NCBI GenBank assembly: GCA_023614405.1
Contig: CM042685.1
Location: 187,336,257 to 187,400,256 of the forward strand
Direction of reading: 5' to 3'
Origin: Avena insularis
Lineage: Eukaryota > Streptophyta > Magnoliopsida > Poales > Poaceae
Length of the DNA stretch: 64,000 nucleotides
In this document: in pieces, positions 47,441 to 59,692 of the stretch
Layout: each line of letters begins with the position of its first letter
Numbering within the stretch: position 1 is the stretch's first letter
Program-made: the position numbers and the translations under genes
Notes under the pieces: model-generated
Database searches by the model: none
Told to the model about the DNA's origin: nothing
Seen by the model: the letters and a program-made list of their open reading frames with translations, nothing else

Positions 47441-48340
47441 CAATAGCAAGGTATATATATCCTTAGAGATACATCTCAAAGATTGCGGGCATCCGCGGCT
47501 CCTGAATCATTTGGGGGCCAAGGCCTTTGAGCAGTGGATTCTCTTGATTAGCCTTTGCTAAGGAGGATGCCGACAAGTTGAGTACGAACCTGTCTTGGGT
47601 GCCCGGTTTATATAAGAACAACCAAATGTTCTAGGCTTGAAGAATTGCGAACAATACCAATCACTTGGCCATTTGCAGTCTAGGGAAAAACCTTAACATG
47701 GTTGGACCTTTGCAAACAACACCTTGTGGTTACATTTTCTAATAGAAGTTGACAAGTTCACAAAATGGATGAAGCTAAACCCATAGAAAGCTTGATGGGG
47801 AACCTAAAGTTTGTTCGAGGATTTGGTGGTGAGATTTGGTCTCCCATAGCATCATCACCGACAGCGACATAAATTTGTGTCTCGAGGAGAAGTTGAAAGT
47901 CTTGTCATGAAAAAGGCATCCTTGACCTTTGGCATCATGGCACATCCATGATCAAATGGGCAAGTTGAAAGGGCCAATGGACTAATTCGCAAGAATCAAG
48001 CCACTTAGAGGCACCCTACATAGAAGCACAGCTAGAGCCTTGGCGGAGGGTTGCCATTTGTGCTACCTGGGTTCTGAACAACACCCAATAGATCTAGGCT
48101 TGAATCATTTCTTCATGGTTTATGGAGGCCGAAGCCCAGTCTACCATCAACATCCTCCATGATGCACCAATAGTTCGCGCTACAATGAAGATGATCTTTG
48201 AAGAATCCGGTAACTATATGTGAACCTACTAGAGGAAGAAGCGTGTTGGCATGCGGAGATCCACCATCTACCAGCAGAAGCTGCGTGGCTACCATAGTCC
48301 ACCGATTCATTAAGCATGTTGCTCATTTAAAGAGGGGATT
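47441..48340 (+). pseudogene. Gypsy integrase, degenerate
   Basis: Plus strand, several frames. It has a zinc-domain remnant near 47470-47600. The core has RTIPITWPFAV at about 47650 and VDKFTKWMK at about 47749. The TDNG region is degraded near 47860. A HGQVERANG-like segment occurs near 47950, with the C-terminal part near 48100-48300 (FFMVYGGRSPVY). Stops throughout. It follows RNase H in the order reverse transcriptase, RNase H, integrase that defines Ty3/gypsy. Confidence 0.7.
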
Positions 48341-49170
48341 TGGTGCTTAGACTCAGCGGGACCATTAAGTAATAAGCAAAGCATTGCTCAATGGTTTCCT
48401 ATTATCTACGTCGATATTCGCTTGAGCAGAAAGATAGAAAAGCGTGCAAACAACGTATGACTCGATGATGATTTCCCTCTGAGACCAGTTGTCCATGGAA
48501 CATAGCTTACTGACCACGTCCTTTACACTTAGCATATTTTATATTATGTAATAAGTATCTTTATGAGATCAATGGAATAAAGCATTTGGTTCCTCATATT
48601 CTCTACGAGTCTTTTACCTCCTTTAGTTGTTCATTTTTTGGATCATATAAACCCTTTAACCAGGGCAAGTTTGCATTTGCACTTGTGAAAATTCTTCCTC
48701 TGGTGTTAGCTTAAGTTTTCCACATTACTACCGTTTCTGATGTTTTATGTGGATTACGGGCTAGTGACATTTTAGGCACTCAAAGCGGCCATTTTGCTCT
48801 TAGGTTCTTGACAATGTTATTAAGCATCATCACTGAGGTATATACATGTTGAGGTCTTACATCTCCCACGAAAAGGTCAAGCATATGAACGAATAATGGA
48901 TAAGCCAACACTTGTATAAAAATATATACATGCTGGATCTAGATTAAGTTGCAGGAGGCTTGTAGCCAAGTTTTCTACCTTACAAACACATAAGTTTTTA
49001 CATATACAACTTGCACAAATACATTTAATACATCAATGTTTTAATGCCTGCCTTTCTGAGGGGACTTTGACACTACATCACCATGAGTAGGAGGCCAGGC
49101 TTGGAAAGCTCATCAAACTCGGAGGGCCCTAGGCTAGATTACGAAGACAGCTAGGTAAGTCGACCCATCT
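48341..49170 (+). other. Gypsy region between pol and antisense ORF, non-coding
   Basis: A short tail of integrase C-terminus, then AT-rich sequence with AATAAAG-like stretches (about 48575) and no gene. It occupies the place between pol and the antisense ORF in Tat-like elements. Confidence 0.5.
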
Positions 49171-52100
49171 CTATAAAGCGAGCAGAAGGCGTCCACTTTG
49201 AGTCAACTTTGGAAACCTTGGTGTCCCTGGTGGCGAGGAGTTCCATATAGCATCGCTATCGATCTCATTTCCCTCCTCGTCATACTTCGGCATGCTGGAG
49301 GTTATCAAGTCTGAGTTGACGTTGTCATAGTGCGCTTTGAACAGGACAAGGCCATCCCATCTGCCTGAACCCAGACACAAGCTTTCCAGTCCTTGCAATT
49401 GTCTAAGGGGCTCATGCAGGGATTTCCTTGTGCTTGGCCCACCCGGACTCTCTGCCGCCTTGATGGTGATCTCCGAGGCGGAGCTATCTCCTTGGCTTAG
49501 TGATGGCCGGTGTTGATGAAGTTGTAGAGCAAGAACCATGCATTCATTTGGATTCCGGAGCACCTTAAGCGCCCATGTTGGTTAAACTAATGGGGAGTTG
49601 TGTTATCATCGAAACAAGGGTCATAAGTATAAGATTACAAGTGTTCATCTTACAAAATTGACAAAGTTGGAGAATTCAAGTTCTACTAGGGATAACTGGA
49701 AGTCTCGACTTGTTTTACTGAGGTCTCCACCAAGATGCCATGCTACTCATATGAAGCTTCTTGTACATCCTCAAGGTTCTTGAGTTGGCGACTTGATTAA
49801 ATTTCCTTGAGTTGGCATGCAATTTCATTCTTAACCCAGAATATTTGCACTCTTGGCGTCAGAGAATATTATTGCATTACCTTCATCATACATTCATGGC
49901 CCTTATGACGTAATGTGCTCGGCCAAGTCTTTCTTCAAAATTTGTTTTTCAGCATCAGAGCTCCACAGATATGCTTGGATTTCTCAATGATGCTCTTGGC
50001 TTTGGCAATGGCCTCACGCAAGACGGAATAGTGAAAGCATTATGAAATGTCCCAGATGAAATGTGTCCGCTGACTTGAAAAGGAGTTGTTAGAAGAAAAG
50101 CAGGGCGCTTTTATTTTTGATATGTTCTTTTTAGGAAGAGTTGTTTTGCCCTTTTCAAGATCTACATCTTACGCGACTTGTCATACTTCTCATCAGCATT
50201 TTTCTCTGAGGTATTTTCATTCTGCAAAGAATAGAGTCTTAGTTTCTCTAGACCATCTAGTTAAGACTATTCATTTTCAACCCAAATGCTTTCTAAAGGG
50301 GGCTATAGTATGCCAGTTTTCAATTTGACAAGTGTTCTCTCTTAGAGTATCTAGTCGAAATTATTCATTCCTAAACTAGAAACTCCAGGGCTACACCTAA
50401 CAAGTTCCTACACTTAGTTCTTTGGAGCACTCGGGCCAATAACCAATGATTTTCTGCCTAGAGCTTGGTATAATGGGATATAATTACAAAGTAAAAAGAA
50501 GTAAAAGTTCGAGAAACCTCTGATGGCAATAGCAACCCGGATTGTTTGCCAAATAGCATTATGCATTATGGAAGATCTAAGACAAGTTGCTTGTATATAG
50601 CACATCTGTCATCTATTTGATGAGATCGGTCGGTACATAGTTAGAGAGAGTTAAATCACGGAGGGAGTTTGGCCGAAATGACGGGAGGCATGGATGAAGC
50701 CACAGCCTTTCTTTCTTTGTGTTATGATGGCGATTGTTAATGCAGGCTTCCACCTCGCCGATTACTAATCGCCTGCCTCTTCTCCCTCCGCCAACCTTGT
50801 TTCCCTTTCTCGATGGCATCCTTGGCAAATGACTTCAGCCATTTTTGAGTACTTTCTTGCATGGCCTGACGCTAGGATCCAATATTCCATGCGAGACTTG
50901 AGGCATCCAGCTGATGGATTGACATTTGTCTCACCATGGCCGGAGACCTCAGGATAATGACAGGGATGAAGGCCCAATGGAATATGTATTCACCGAACTT
51001 GGCGCAGCGAAATTGAGGAGGAAACAGCAGGCGACTTGGAAAACATGTCGCGAATATTTTGGAACCCACAACATCTTTGGAGGGTACGAGCTCAAACCAA
51101 CACTTGGGACTTCTTCCCTAAAACATACACAATATAAAGTACAGGAAATTGAATAGGTGCCCAATCGAAAGTCGAGCGAAGAATGAATATACTTACTACT
51201 ACAATAGATGACTATAGCTAAAGAGTGGATCTTTGGTGGCGACTGCTTCTTCTCTCACTTATAAAGAAGCCGGCGGCGAGTGGATATTTTGGAGACTCCA
51301 CTCTCGCATTTGATCTTCTTCTTGCCCTCGTCAATGACATCGCAGCGCCGGAGAATGGAGCTCTTCCACTTTTTACTTGCTCAGACAGGATGATCATAGG
51401 GGCATCATCATGCGTACACCCTTTGAATTTACCCTTCATCTTGGGATCGCATAGACCTAGGGAGGGAGGCCATTCGATCCATGCCCGTAAGGTCACCAAC
51501 TATAGGACAAATGATGTTAGTTGATGACTTCCAAGATGGAAAGGCCTTAGAAGTATATTGAAGAATAAAGGAAAGCGAAGCTACCTACAGGCGCACTAGC
51601 ATTGAATTTATGTCAATTGATCTTGAAAGCCACTCTTCACATTCTTCGCCGACCAATTTCCTTTTAGTCGGGCTTGATGGAGTCATTGGAGAAGTTATCC
51701 TGCTGTCGCGCAAGGGTCAACACTTCGGCATCTGATGCATTTATGCACATCAGCTCAATGTGGTGCTATATAGAGGTTGGATCATAGCCTAGTAAAATAG
51801 CGAGATGTAACTAGGTCCAAACCAGTCATTACCCTCCCGTCTATGAGCCGATTCGATATTCCCTTACGACATGACGGTGGCTTTGTTGGCCGAGGCGGGA
51901 GAGCTGGACCTCTAGGTGCAGAACTTCGGTGGCAGCCCCATCAATAAAGTCCCGGGGGTACATGTTTTAGCGGTGGGCGGGAGGAATATCTAGGCGGTAC
52001 AGGCGGAGGTGTCTAGGCCATAAAGAAGTATGTAAACTTCTTGTTCTTACAAGACTTAGGGCCCCCTGATGTCGAGGGAAGCACCGGCTAGGCCAAATCC

Positions 52101-52900
52101 TTAAAGCTAATCGTTACTGCAGGATCCACTTAAGCTCACCCTTGGATTCTCTGAGACTCTCTCTTGATGGTAAATAAATAGATAAGCCAGGATCTAACCT
52201 AGGCTTAATTCCTAGGTATCGCATACGCTTTCAAAGTTGTGTAAGTTGCTGGAAGGAAATGCGAGGATGTTGTTGGGAGAAGAAGATTGTGGGGGAGAAT
52301 GTACCTAGAAGTGAACGAAGGGACATCCATGAAGAATCGGGAGACTAGCGAGCATGCATTCGCCACGTACGGTGAGCTTTGAGGTATACCTTCTCCCAGA
52401 AGCTTGGGGAGGATTCACCTACATGGGCCATCGATGGCATGCCGGCCAAGCCACTCCATCACGAGGAAGATACCCCTCATTGATGAGTTCTTGAAAATCT
52501 TCTTGATTGGAAGGTCATAACCTCCACACTCCCCTGCTATGGGAGTCGAAGCATATTCTTCTGGCATGTCCCCGGGTGCTTGCAGCGTTTTTGCATTCCA
52601 TTGCTGGTGGATTCTACCATGGCCCGGAGATGGGAGCGATAACCCCCCCTCTGGTGGGGCGGTTACTTCCCTAGAATGGCTCCGAATTGAAGCCTACCGG
52701 GGATTTACCCCGTTGTTGAGAACATAGCTGGCGGAAGGCCATTATGAGGTGGAGGAAGATGGAGAGGAGAGAAAGAGCTCCAGTTTTACCATGCGAGCGA
52801 AGGCTTCCGAAACGATCACGTGGCTAGAGGAAAGAATAAAGACATGGGAAGAATCTCACGGGTAAAAGAAATAATATTCCATACCAGTTCTGAAAATATA
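49171..52900 (-). pseudogene. Antisense extra ORF of the gypsy element, degenerate
   Basis: Antisense gene between pol and the 3' LTR, as in 1332-5565. The clearest part is the terminal segment 49563-49171, with HYDNVNSDLITSSMPKYDEEGNEIDSDAIWNS, which resembles the C-terminal block of the 1332-1568 exon. Further up the minus strand are a KKDLAEHI piece (about 49950), KWLKSFAKDAIEKGNKV (about 50830) and a 50-residue frame near 52440-52590 with YDLPIKKIFK. I could not identify the PF04195 N-terminus; it should lie about 51900-52900. Many stops. Function unknown. Confidence 0.5.
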
Positions 52901-53367
52901 GAACCCTAGCATCAAGATTCGTTACCGCAAAGATCTAACGGATACCCAACGTTGCGGCATGGAGATGAGCATCGTAAAGTAATGTGTCGATCCGTCCTTT
53001 GTCTTTGCGGCTTTAACATTCCAGATTTTGCGATGCGTAAAAATAGCTAATGATTAATTCATGCGCGCTTACGTGATTTTTCGAGGTATGGCGTAGGCTA
53101 TAACTGCGTCATCTTCTAACCATTGTAGTGGAAGTAGTGCATCACGAAGAATTCACATCAAAATGCCAGGCTATCCGACTCTAGAAACAAAGACTTGAAA
53201 AGAATCTCAGAGCTTACATATGAAGAAGAGCGAGAAAGTTGCAGGGTTCTTTGGGAGACCTTGAGATGTTGCTTGCAGCTGACGGTGTCGGCATCACCTA
53301 GATGGAGCATTCAAGATTGAAAGGAAATCGGATTGCAAGATCTGAGAGAGAGTCCTCCGAGACTACT

Positions 53368-53932
53368 TGTTGAGATAATATGTACAAATGGGTATCACCA
53401 TTGCACCTATCTCTAATCCGACTTCTTACGGGTGGCCCTGCCCGAGTTGATAGCATGGCCCATAGCCTCTTGGGGCGACCAGAGTTAGATGGATCTGAAG
53501 GAGAGCTCATGCTTGGGATATAAGAAAGGCTGCTCCTTAGGACTCCCTTGGAGCATACTCAGACCTTAGGTACAAGAACCACGAATACTAGATTAGTATT
53601 AGTGTAGGACTCTGTAACTTATCACGGGGCAAGGTCCCTTCCCCACCGTAACCCTAGGTTAAGTACGCTTTATAAGCCCGGACCCCGTAAGCCTTGGGGC
53701 CGCGATTCATAATACCCTCGCCCATAGCAAACCAATCTACAGTAATTGACGTATTGCGTATTGCCATTATAGTGATTTATAGCGGGAAGTAAGTTCCGCA
53801 CAGTTGTGGTACTTGAACTGGGAAACTGTGATACCTCGTACCTGCACTCTTCGCCATAACGCCTTACGCCTCTAAACACGCTCTGTGAGGACACCTCTGC
53901 CAGATTACTTCGTTAGCAATACCCTGACGGCG
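53368..53932 (+). repeat. Gypsy LTR, second copy (shared between two internal regions)
   Basis: It starts TGTTGAG at 53368. GGGTATCACCATTGCA, a TATAAGC box at about 53671 and a CTTGAACTGGGAAACTG motif follow in the same order as in 9385-9905. It lies after the antisense ORF (3' LTR position) but is itself followed by a primer site and gag. The 3' boundary is approximate, because the junction shows a small scrambled insertion (GTTAGCGCCCATT). Confidence 0.7.
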
Positions 53933-53946
53933 GTTAGCGCCCATTG

Positions 53947-53960
53947 CGCCCACCATGGGG
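53947..53960 (+). other. Primer-binding site, second copy
   Basis: GCGCCCACCATGGGG follows the LTR, matching the site at 9907-9924. Confidence 0.55.
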
Positions 53961-55123
53961 CGAGCGAAGCCGCTTTGAGATCTACACGGGGCGAGGTCCA
54001 ATCTGTTCACTGAGGAATCGGTGACACCGTAGCCAGCCATGGAGTCGTCTATTCTCACAGCAATGTCGATCATCCCTCCAGTGAGTTCCGGGTCCTGGCA
54101 AAAGGCGAACCCTAAGCTTCTCCGTGTCAGCTCGGGATCCCTAACTCCCAGAAGTCAGAAACTTCGTCAAGGCCGCCTACCGGACCGCCTATGGGGCGAG
54201 GACTCGTTCGCGGAAGAATCTAGGTCATATCTCTCTCTCTCTAAGTATGACAACTTAGGTCAGGAAAGAATTCAGGGCCACCCAAACCCGTCCCTATGCT
54301 TTGGATATAACGGTAGAAGGACCCCTTGAATCCGGCAGGCTTCTAGGCGTTAGAGATGTGGAGAGTCGCTACCTGTCGATGTTGTCACCATCTTACCGAT
54401 CTGGCGGATGGATAAGGGTAAGAAACCACGGATGGTGTGACCCCAGCGCTGATAAAGAACTTTTTGTCTACCGCCGTGGAAGGAGGGCTCATGCCCGGAG
54501 CGGCTCCTCCGACATACGCCTGTCTGGCGGTGGGCTGCCGACACGTTCACCTGCTGGTGAGATGGTCTGTCGTCAATGACCTACGCGGACACCGGAGAAC
54601 ACCTGGGCCATTCCTGGTCCTAAAAGCGGGAAATGGCAACAAGGGATCCACCATCCCCGCTGCCTCTATAAATCAACAACAACTGACCAACTCGACTGGT
54701 GCTCAAACTCACTTATACTGCCCGACATCAACATAGATGGCGACCTGGAGTCACTAACTAGAAGGAATACAATGCTGTTACAAGCAAAGATCAAGCAAGA
54801 GATAGAGAAGGGCGAGAAATCCATCACTTCGGTAGGTGCTAATGCATGTCAGAATGTGATGAAGAAAACAGTAGGAACCCGGAGCTAAAGAGCTGCTGCC
54901 CTACTGCGCTTACGGCGACAACAAATAACAAAGCGTGACCCTCAAAATTAGAAGCCAAAAGCCATGCCCTCGATTTCCTTGCAGCGAGCCACGAGGACTC
55001 TTCACAGGCCCGTGCCGCCAAACAAGCCATTACGCGTCACGCCACCATCCGCGTCGGCTGGTAACCCATTGGTTACTCCTACCAACAATTGGTGTACTAT
55101 CCACTAATCGATCCCATTACCAT
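53961..55123 (+). pseudogene. Second gag copy of the same gypsy family, truncated by the gap
   Basis: Colinear with 9925-11165. The GGAAGAATCTAGG...CATATCTCTC block is at about 54215, GATGTTGTCACCATCTT at about 54378, and the gag core between 54400 and 54600 with a deletion of about 45 bases. CGGCTGGTAACCCATTG is at about 55057. No intact frame. It ends at the assembly gap. Confidence 0.65.
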
Positions 55124-55223
55124 NNNNNNNNNNNNNNNNNNNNNNNNNNNNNNNNNNNNNNNNNNNNNNNNNNNNNNNNNNNNNNNNNNNNNNNNNNNNN
55201 NNNNNNNNNNNNNNNNNNNNNNN
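55124..55223. other. Assembly gap, 100 N
   Basis: A run of exactly 100 N, a conventional gap of unknown size. The gypsy gag on its left and the copia element on its right may not be truly adjacent. Confidence 0.99.
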
Positions 55224-55339
55224 GATTGGATGACATTTATTTTTTTATTCCATTATTTGATTATGTGATGTTCTGAAATGTCTATGTGTTTTACTTACTT
55301 GATGTAGCAACTTCCTCGCTCCATTATATTAATTAGGCA

Positions 55340-55710
55340 CTATATTTTAGAAACGTGTGGCGTCAAATGGAGGAAAGCGTGCCTTCTTGATAGCGGCACC
55401 ATCAATACCATCTTGAGAGAAACAAAGTATTTTGAGTCCATTACCAAAAACCACGGTAACATAATGACGATCGCTGCGGTCCGAATGTAGTTGGCTCGGA
55501 AGAGCAACTATCATACTCCCAAATGGAACAACTCGATCATTGAAGATGCATTGTTGTATCCGAATTCGTACTCTCTTAAGTTTTAGAGACATCCGCAAAT
55601 GGTTTCCATGTCGAAACCGATGATGATCAGAATGGAAAGGAGTTCCTACTCATTACCAAGCGCGACGAAAATGGTAAACATGTTGTCGAAAGACTCCCTT
55701 CATTAGCTAC
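55340..55710 (+). pseudogene. Copia protease region
   Basis: Plus-strand reading LLDSGTINTILRETKYF at about 55385 carries the Asp-Ser-Gly active site followed by the copia-specific TILR block. IMTIAA and YPNSYSLKF segments follow. Stops interrupt it at about 55480 and 55583. Confidence 0.65.
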
Positions 55711-55714
55711 TGGG

Positions 55715-56340
55715 ATGTACTACACTAAGATAGTAGCACCACATATTTACACTACCCTTAAGACTGTCTTTAGAAGCTCCGAACTATTCTGCCTTTGGCA
55801 TGATAGGTTAGGCCACCCCGGTCTTAGGATGATGAGAAATATAATTAACAACTCGAACGGTCATAATGTTAATGTGAAAAATTTCCCGAATCCCGATGAT
55901 TTGTGTGTCGCATGCGCTCGGGAAAATTGATCATTAGACCGTCCCCCCTAAAGGTGAAGGATGAACTCCCCGCATTCTTGGAACGCATTCAAGGGGATAT
56001 ATTTGGTCCAATTCAGCCCCTCTCAGGGCTGTTTCGGTACTTCATGGTGCTCATCGATGCTTCCTCTAAATGGTCCAATGTTTGCCTGCTGTCAACAAGG
56101 AACCATGCTTTTGCAAAGTTGATCTCCCAGATCATACAAATAAGGAATAAATTCACGATTATCGTTTAAAGTCTATTCGAATGGACAATGCGGAGAATTT
56201 ACTTCAAAGGCATTCGATGATTATTGCATGACAACTGGAATCAAACTTGAGCACTCGCATCCGCATGTCCACACTCAAAATGGACTTGCGGAGGCATTGA
56301 TTAAAGAATTAAATTCATTGCGGACCACTCCTTGAGGTTG
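55715..56340 (+). pseudogene. Copia GAG-pre-integrase and integrase core
   Basis: The HHCC module is LWHDRLGHPGLRMMRNII with LCVACAREN (55794-55930). After a stop the core reads FLERIQGDIFGPIQPLSG (first catalytic Asp) and YFMVLIDASSKW. RMDNA is at about 56190 (second Asp) and HTQNGLAEALIKEL at about 56270 (catalytic Glu). The frame shifts at about 56170. Confidence 0.8.
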
Positions 56341-57318
56341 TAATTTACCAACTACATGTTGGGGACACGCGGTGTTACACGCTAATCTCATCAACTTTCG
56401 ACCATCCTACAACATCCACTCTCCCATCCAACTTGCGCAAGGGTCGGCACCGAAAATTTCCCACCTCGTGATTCGGCTGCCCGGTATATGTACCTATACC
56501 ACCACCCGATCAGCAATGGGACCGCTCCGTAAGTCGGGGATATCGTTGGTTATGAGGCGTGTCCATAATCAGGTTCTTGGACCCCTTGACGGTGTTGTCA
56601 CCACGACCCGTTCTTGTTGCATTTTTTGGCGAGGATCTTTCTCGATTTTGGGGGAGGTAATCAACCCCTGGATGACAAAAGTCGAGAAATCACGTGGAAA
56701 GCCACGGGGATCCACGCTCATGACCAGCGCCTTTATTGAGACTAATAGAGAAGTCCAAAAGATACTAGATTTGCACTCCCTAGCGAATCAACTGCCCGAT
56801 CATTTTAGTGATTTAAAGACTATGATAAAGTCGCATGTGCATGCACGCAATGCACCGGAAAGGGTTGAAATACCAAAGAAAATTATGGTATACCGCTCCT
56901 GCTCCAAGGCCTAAGAGGCCAGCGGATTCGGTTTCTCAAATCCCAAGTACCGGGGCGCCCGAAGAAAAAGGATAAGAGAGATTTATTACGATGCGCTGTT
57001 GATGGGAGGTTGAGACACAGCAATGCGGATATTTCAGTGCACGAAATTCCGGACTTGAACTTTCCTATATCGGAAATACCCAGCGAAGTTGTATGCGCAC
57101 ACATTGGAGCGGGAAAGCTAAAGGACCTAGCTCCTGGATTGGGAAATCCGGTGGAGCAAGAGGATGTGCCTGATGCACTCCATGACGAAATGGCCATTAA
57201 CTATGTTAATTCGGGCGAGTCATACAACCGAGCCATGGCAAATGTCGACGTTAATTTTTCCAAGAAAATTGCCTCAATCATAGATCTTGACCACAGCCTA
57301 ACCGCTGATTGCAAGAAA
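56341..57318 (+). pseudogene. Copia integrase C-terminus and linker
   Basis: A readable frame at 56372-56914 begins with the integrase tail (LHANLINFRPSYN) but soon leaves the family pattern, suggesting a frame change. Frame 57010-57320 carries an acidic linker before the reverse transcriptase (SYNRAMANVD). Confidence 0.5.
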
Positions 57319-58201
57319 AGGTCGGATTGGAAAGATTGGCAGAAGGTAATTACCGCTGAATTATTATCGTTAAACAAAAGAGAGGTATTTGGACCTATTT
57401 GTCTAACTCCTCCCCACATTCGCCCTGTTGGCCATAAGTGGGTTTTTGTTCGAAAGAGAAACGAGAATAATGAAGTAGTAAGGTACAAATCAAGGCTCGT
57501 TGCTCAAGGTTTCACTCAGCGACCAGGTGTCGACTTTGAGGAAACTTACTCCCCAGTCATGGATGGAATTACCTTTAGATACTTGATCTTAGTGGCAGTA
57601 AACATGGACTTAAAAATGAAACTAATGGATGTTGTCACCGCTTACCTATATGGTAACTTGGATTCGGACATATACATGAAAGTACCAGAAGGTATCCCTG
57701 TCCCGAACCAGGATATAGCAAACAAGAGCTTATCGATGTTCAACAGAAGTCATTGTATGGACTAAAAAGTCAGGTAGGATGTGGTATAATTGTTTAAGCG
57801 ATTTCCTTTATCAGAAGGTCTACGCGAGCAATGAAGATTGCCCATGTGTTTTTATATAGAGATCTCAGGATGGTTTCTGTATTATCTCGGTGTACGTGGA
57901 CGATTTGAATATAATCGGTACACCTGACGATATCGAGGAAGCAAGTTCCTACCTGATGTCGGAATTCGAGATGAAAGACTTAGGCAAAACCAAGTTCTGC
58001 CTCGGTCTGCAACTTGAGCATTCCCCTGCTGGGATTCTAGTTCACCAGTCGGCCTACACCCAGAAGGTGTTGGAACGATTTGGGTTTGAAAAGGCATATC
58101 CTTCTAAGACCCCGATGGTCAGAAGATCTTTGCAGCAAGACAAGGACCCGTTCAGGCCTAAAGAAGAGGGGGAGGAAATTCGGGACGAATTCCCTACTTA
58201 A
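57319..58201 (+). pseudogene. Copia reverse transcriptase, one frame break
   Basis: Frame 57010-57765 holds WKDWQKVITAELLSLNKREV, HKWVFVRKRN, YKSRLVAQGFTQRPGVDFEE and TYSPVMDGITFRYL, then MDVVTAYLYGNLD (first catalytic Asp). A break occurs at about 57720-57860. Frame 57890-58201 opens with YVDDLNIIG, the copia active site, and continues MKDLGKTKFCLGLQLE. Apart from the break the domain is well preserved and resembles Tork/Tnt1-type reverse transcriptases. Confidence 0.85.
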
Positions 58202-58262
58202 GTGATTAGCGCACTTATGTACCTCATAAATTGTACACGGCGGATATTGCATTCATGTTAAT

Positions 58263-58870
58263 TTGCTTGCAAGGTACAGTTCTGAGCCTACCAAGAGGCA
58301 TTGGAAAGGCGTTAAAGACATCTTTAGGTACATACAAGGGACAAAGGATCTTGGCTTGTTTTACCAAAAGAACCAAGACCTATCTGTTGTAGGCTATATG
58401 TTGGGTACCTTTCGGACCGCATACATCCAAGTCGGATATGTTTTCCTTTGTGGTGGAACGACAATTTCTTGGAAATCGTCTAAGCAAACTCTTGTGTCAA
58501 CTTCGACGAACCACTCGGAAATCATAGCATTATATGAAGCATCACGAGAATGTGTATGGCTTTGACGAGTAGTCAGTCACATCCAGATGTCATGTGGACT
58601 GAACACCGTACAAACTCCAAGAATTATCTATGAAGATAATGCTTGTGTTGCACAAGTCCAGAGGGTTACGTGAAGAGCAATCTCACAAAGCATATAAACC
58701 CCAAGTTCTTCTATGCACATGAGTTGCAAAAGATGAGCAAGTGAAAGTCTTGCATACTAAGTCGTGTGAAAATCTCGCTGATTTGTTCACTAAATCATTG
58801 CCAGCGTCTTCTTTCGAGAGATGTGTCCGAGGGATCGACATGATGAGACTTAGGGAGATGCAAGGTTCAG
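58263..58870 (+). pseudogene. Copia RNase H and C-terminus
   Basis: Frame 58263-58565 reads KRHWKGVKDIFRYIQGTKDL, then TGYVFLCGG-like and TLVSTSTNHSEIIALYEASR, the RNase H core of copia elements. After a stop at 58564 the tail continues in other frames with IIYEDNACV, LADLFTKSLP and RGIDMMRLREM, ending near the purine tract at 58866. Confidence 0.8.
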
Positions 58871-58880
58871 GGGGAGAATC
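58866..58880 (+). other. Copia purine tract
   Basis: GTTCAGGGGGAGAAT, the usual copia polypurine context after pol. The LTR begins about 230 bases further on, so a second primer site near 59105 (ACCCGGGGAAG) may be the one used. Confidence 0.45.
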
Positions 58881-59111
58881 TTCACAAACTCATCGCTAAA
58901 ATCTTGATCCCGATGATTGAGTACTTAACTTTGCGTTAGGTGAATTGTACTCTTTTCCCTTAGTGAGTTTTATGAAGTTTCTCACATGAGGTTTTTAATG
59001 AGGCAATTAGGTGCAACATAGCAAGAAGTATACCGTGTGCATTTCTCCATATTTTTCCATTGGTTTTTGGAGTTTTAAGCCATGGTTATACAGATAAGAT
59101 ACCCGGGGAAG

Positions 59112-59348
59112 TGTTGGGAAGCTGGGCGGTGAGGCCACTCGGTGTGGCCTCTACCAGGCTAGGGTTGGCCCATGTGGTATCGATCCCCTTTAGCCTATAA
59201 ATAGATGAACAATCTTTATGCGAGTTTACCGAGAGTTTTAATAAAGTTCCTTTTGTTCCTGTATCATCTATTTGTGTACTGTGTGTTTTCTTCTAGTCTT
59301 CTTCTCGGATGTAGAACAGCCTCGAAACCGGCAGGAGGTGTTCCAACA
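59112..59348 (+). repeat. Copia 3' LTR, 237 bp
   Basis: TGTTGGGAAGC at 59112 to GTTCCAACA at 59348, with inverted TGTTGG/CCAACA ends. It has a TATA box (CCTATAAATAG, about 59194) and a TAATAAAG poly(A)-like signal at about 59238. The flank after it is ATTTC. The left copy of the duplication is not in the window. Confidence 0.8.
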
Positions 59349-59535
59349 ATTTCTACTAGTAATATAAAAAAGAAGCTGGTCATGCACGTCTCTGCTCCCT
59401 CGCATAGTGGCATATGCTCTGCTTGACGATCCATTCCGTCGTTCCAATTGGCACTGGTTGGCTTGATACGAATTAAGAACACCGTTATCGAGTCGTATAG
59501 CTAACTCGTCCCCAGCTAGCCTCATGGATCAAATA

Positions 59536-59692
59536 CTCCATCCACTTCAAAATATGATGTTTTAGATTTTGTAAAAGAAATAAATCTAAACCATTTTTAG
59601 TGTCTAGATTCGAAATAAACCTACACACTAAATGGGTCTAGATACACTTTTTTCATAATGCTAAAATATTTTATATTTTAAAACAGAGTGAG
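59536..59692. mobile_element. Stowaway-type MITE, 157 bp
   Basis: TA target sites at 59534-59535 and 59693-59694. The ends CTCCATCCACTTCAAAATAT and (inverted) CTCACTCTGTTTTAAAATAT are degenerate forms of the Stowaway CTCCCTCCGTTCCAAAATA terminus. No coding capacity; mobilised by Tc1/mariner transposases. Confidence 0.75.

Larger units (their letters stand above)
55224..59348 (+). mobile_element. Ty1/copia element, 5'-truncated by the gap, with 3' LTR
   Basis: It has the copia order protease, GAG-pre-integrase, integrase, reverse transcriptase, RNase H, then a non-coding tail and a 237 bp LTR. The 5' LTR and gag would lie in or beyond the gap. Several stops and frameshifts make it inactive. 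Confidence 0.85.
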
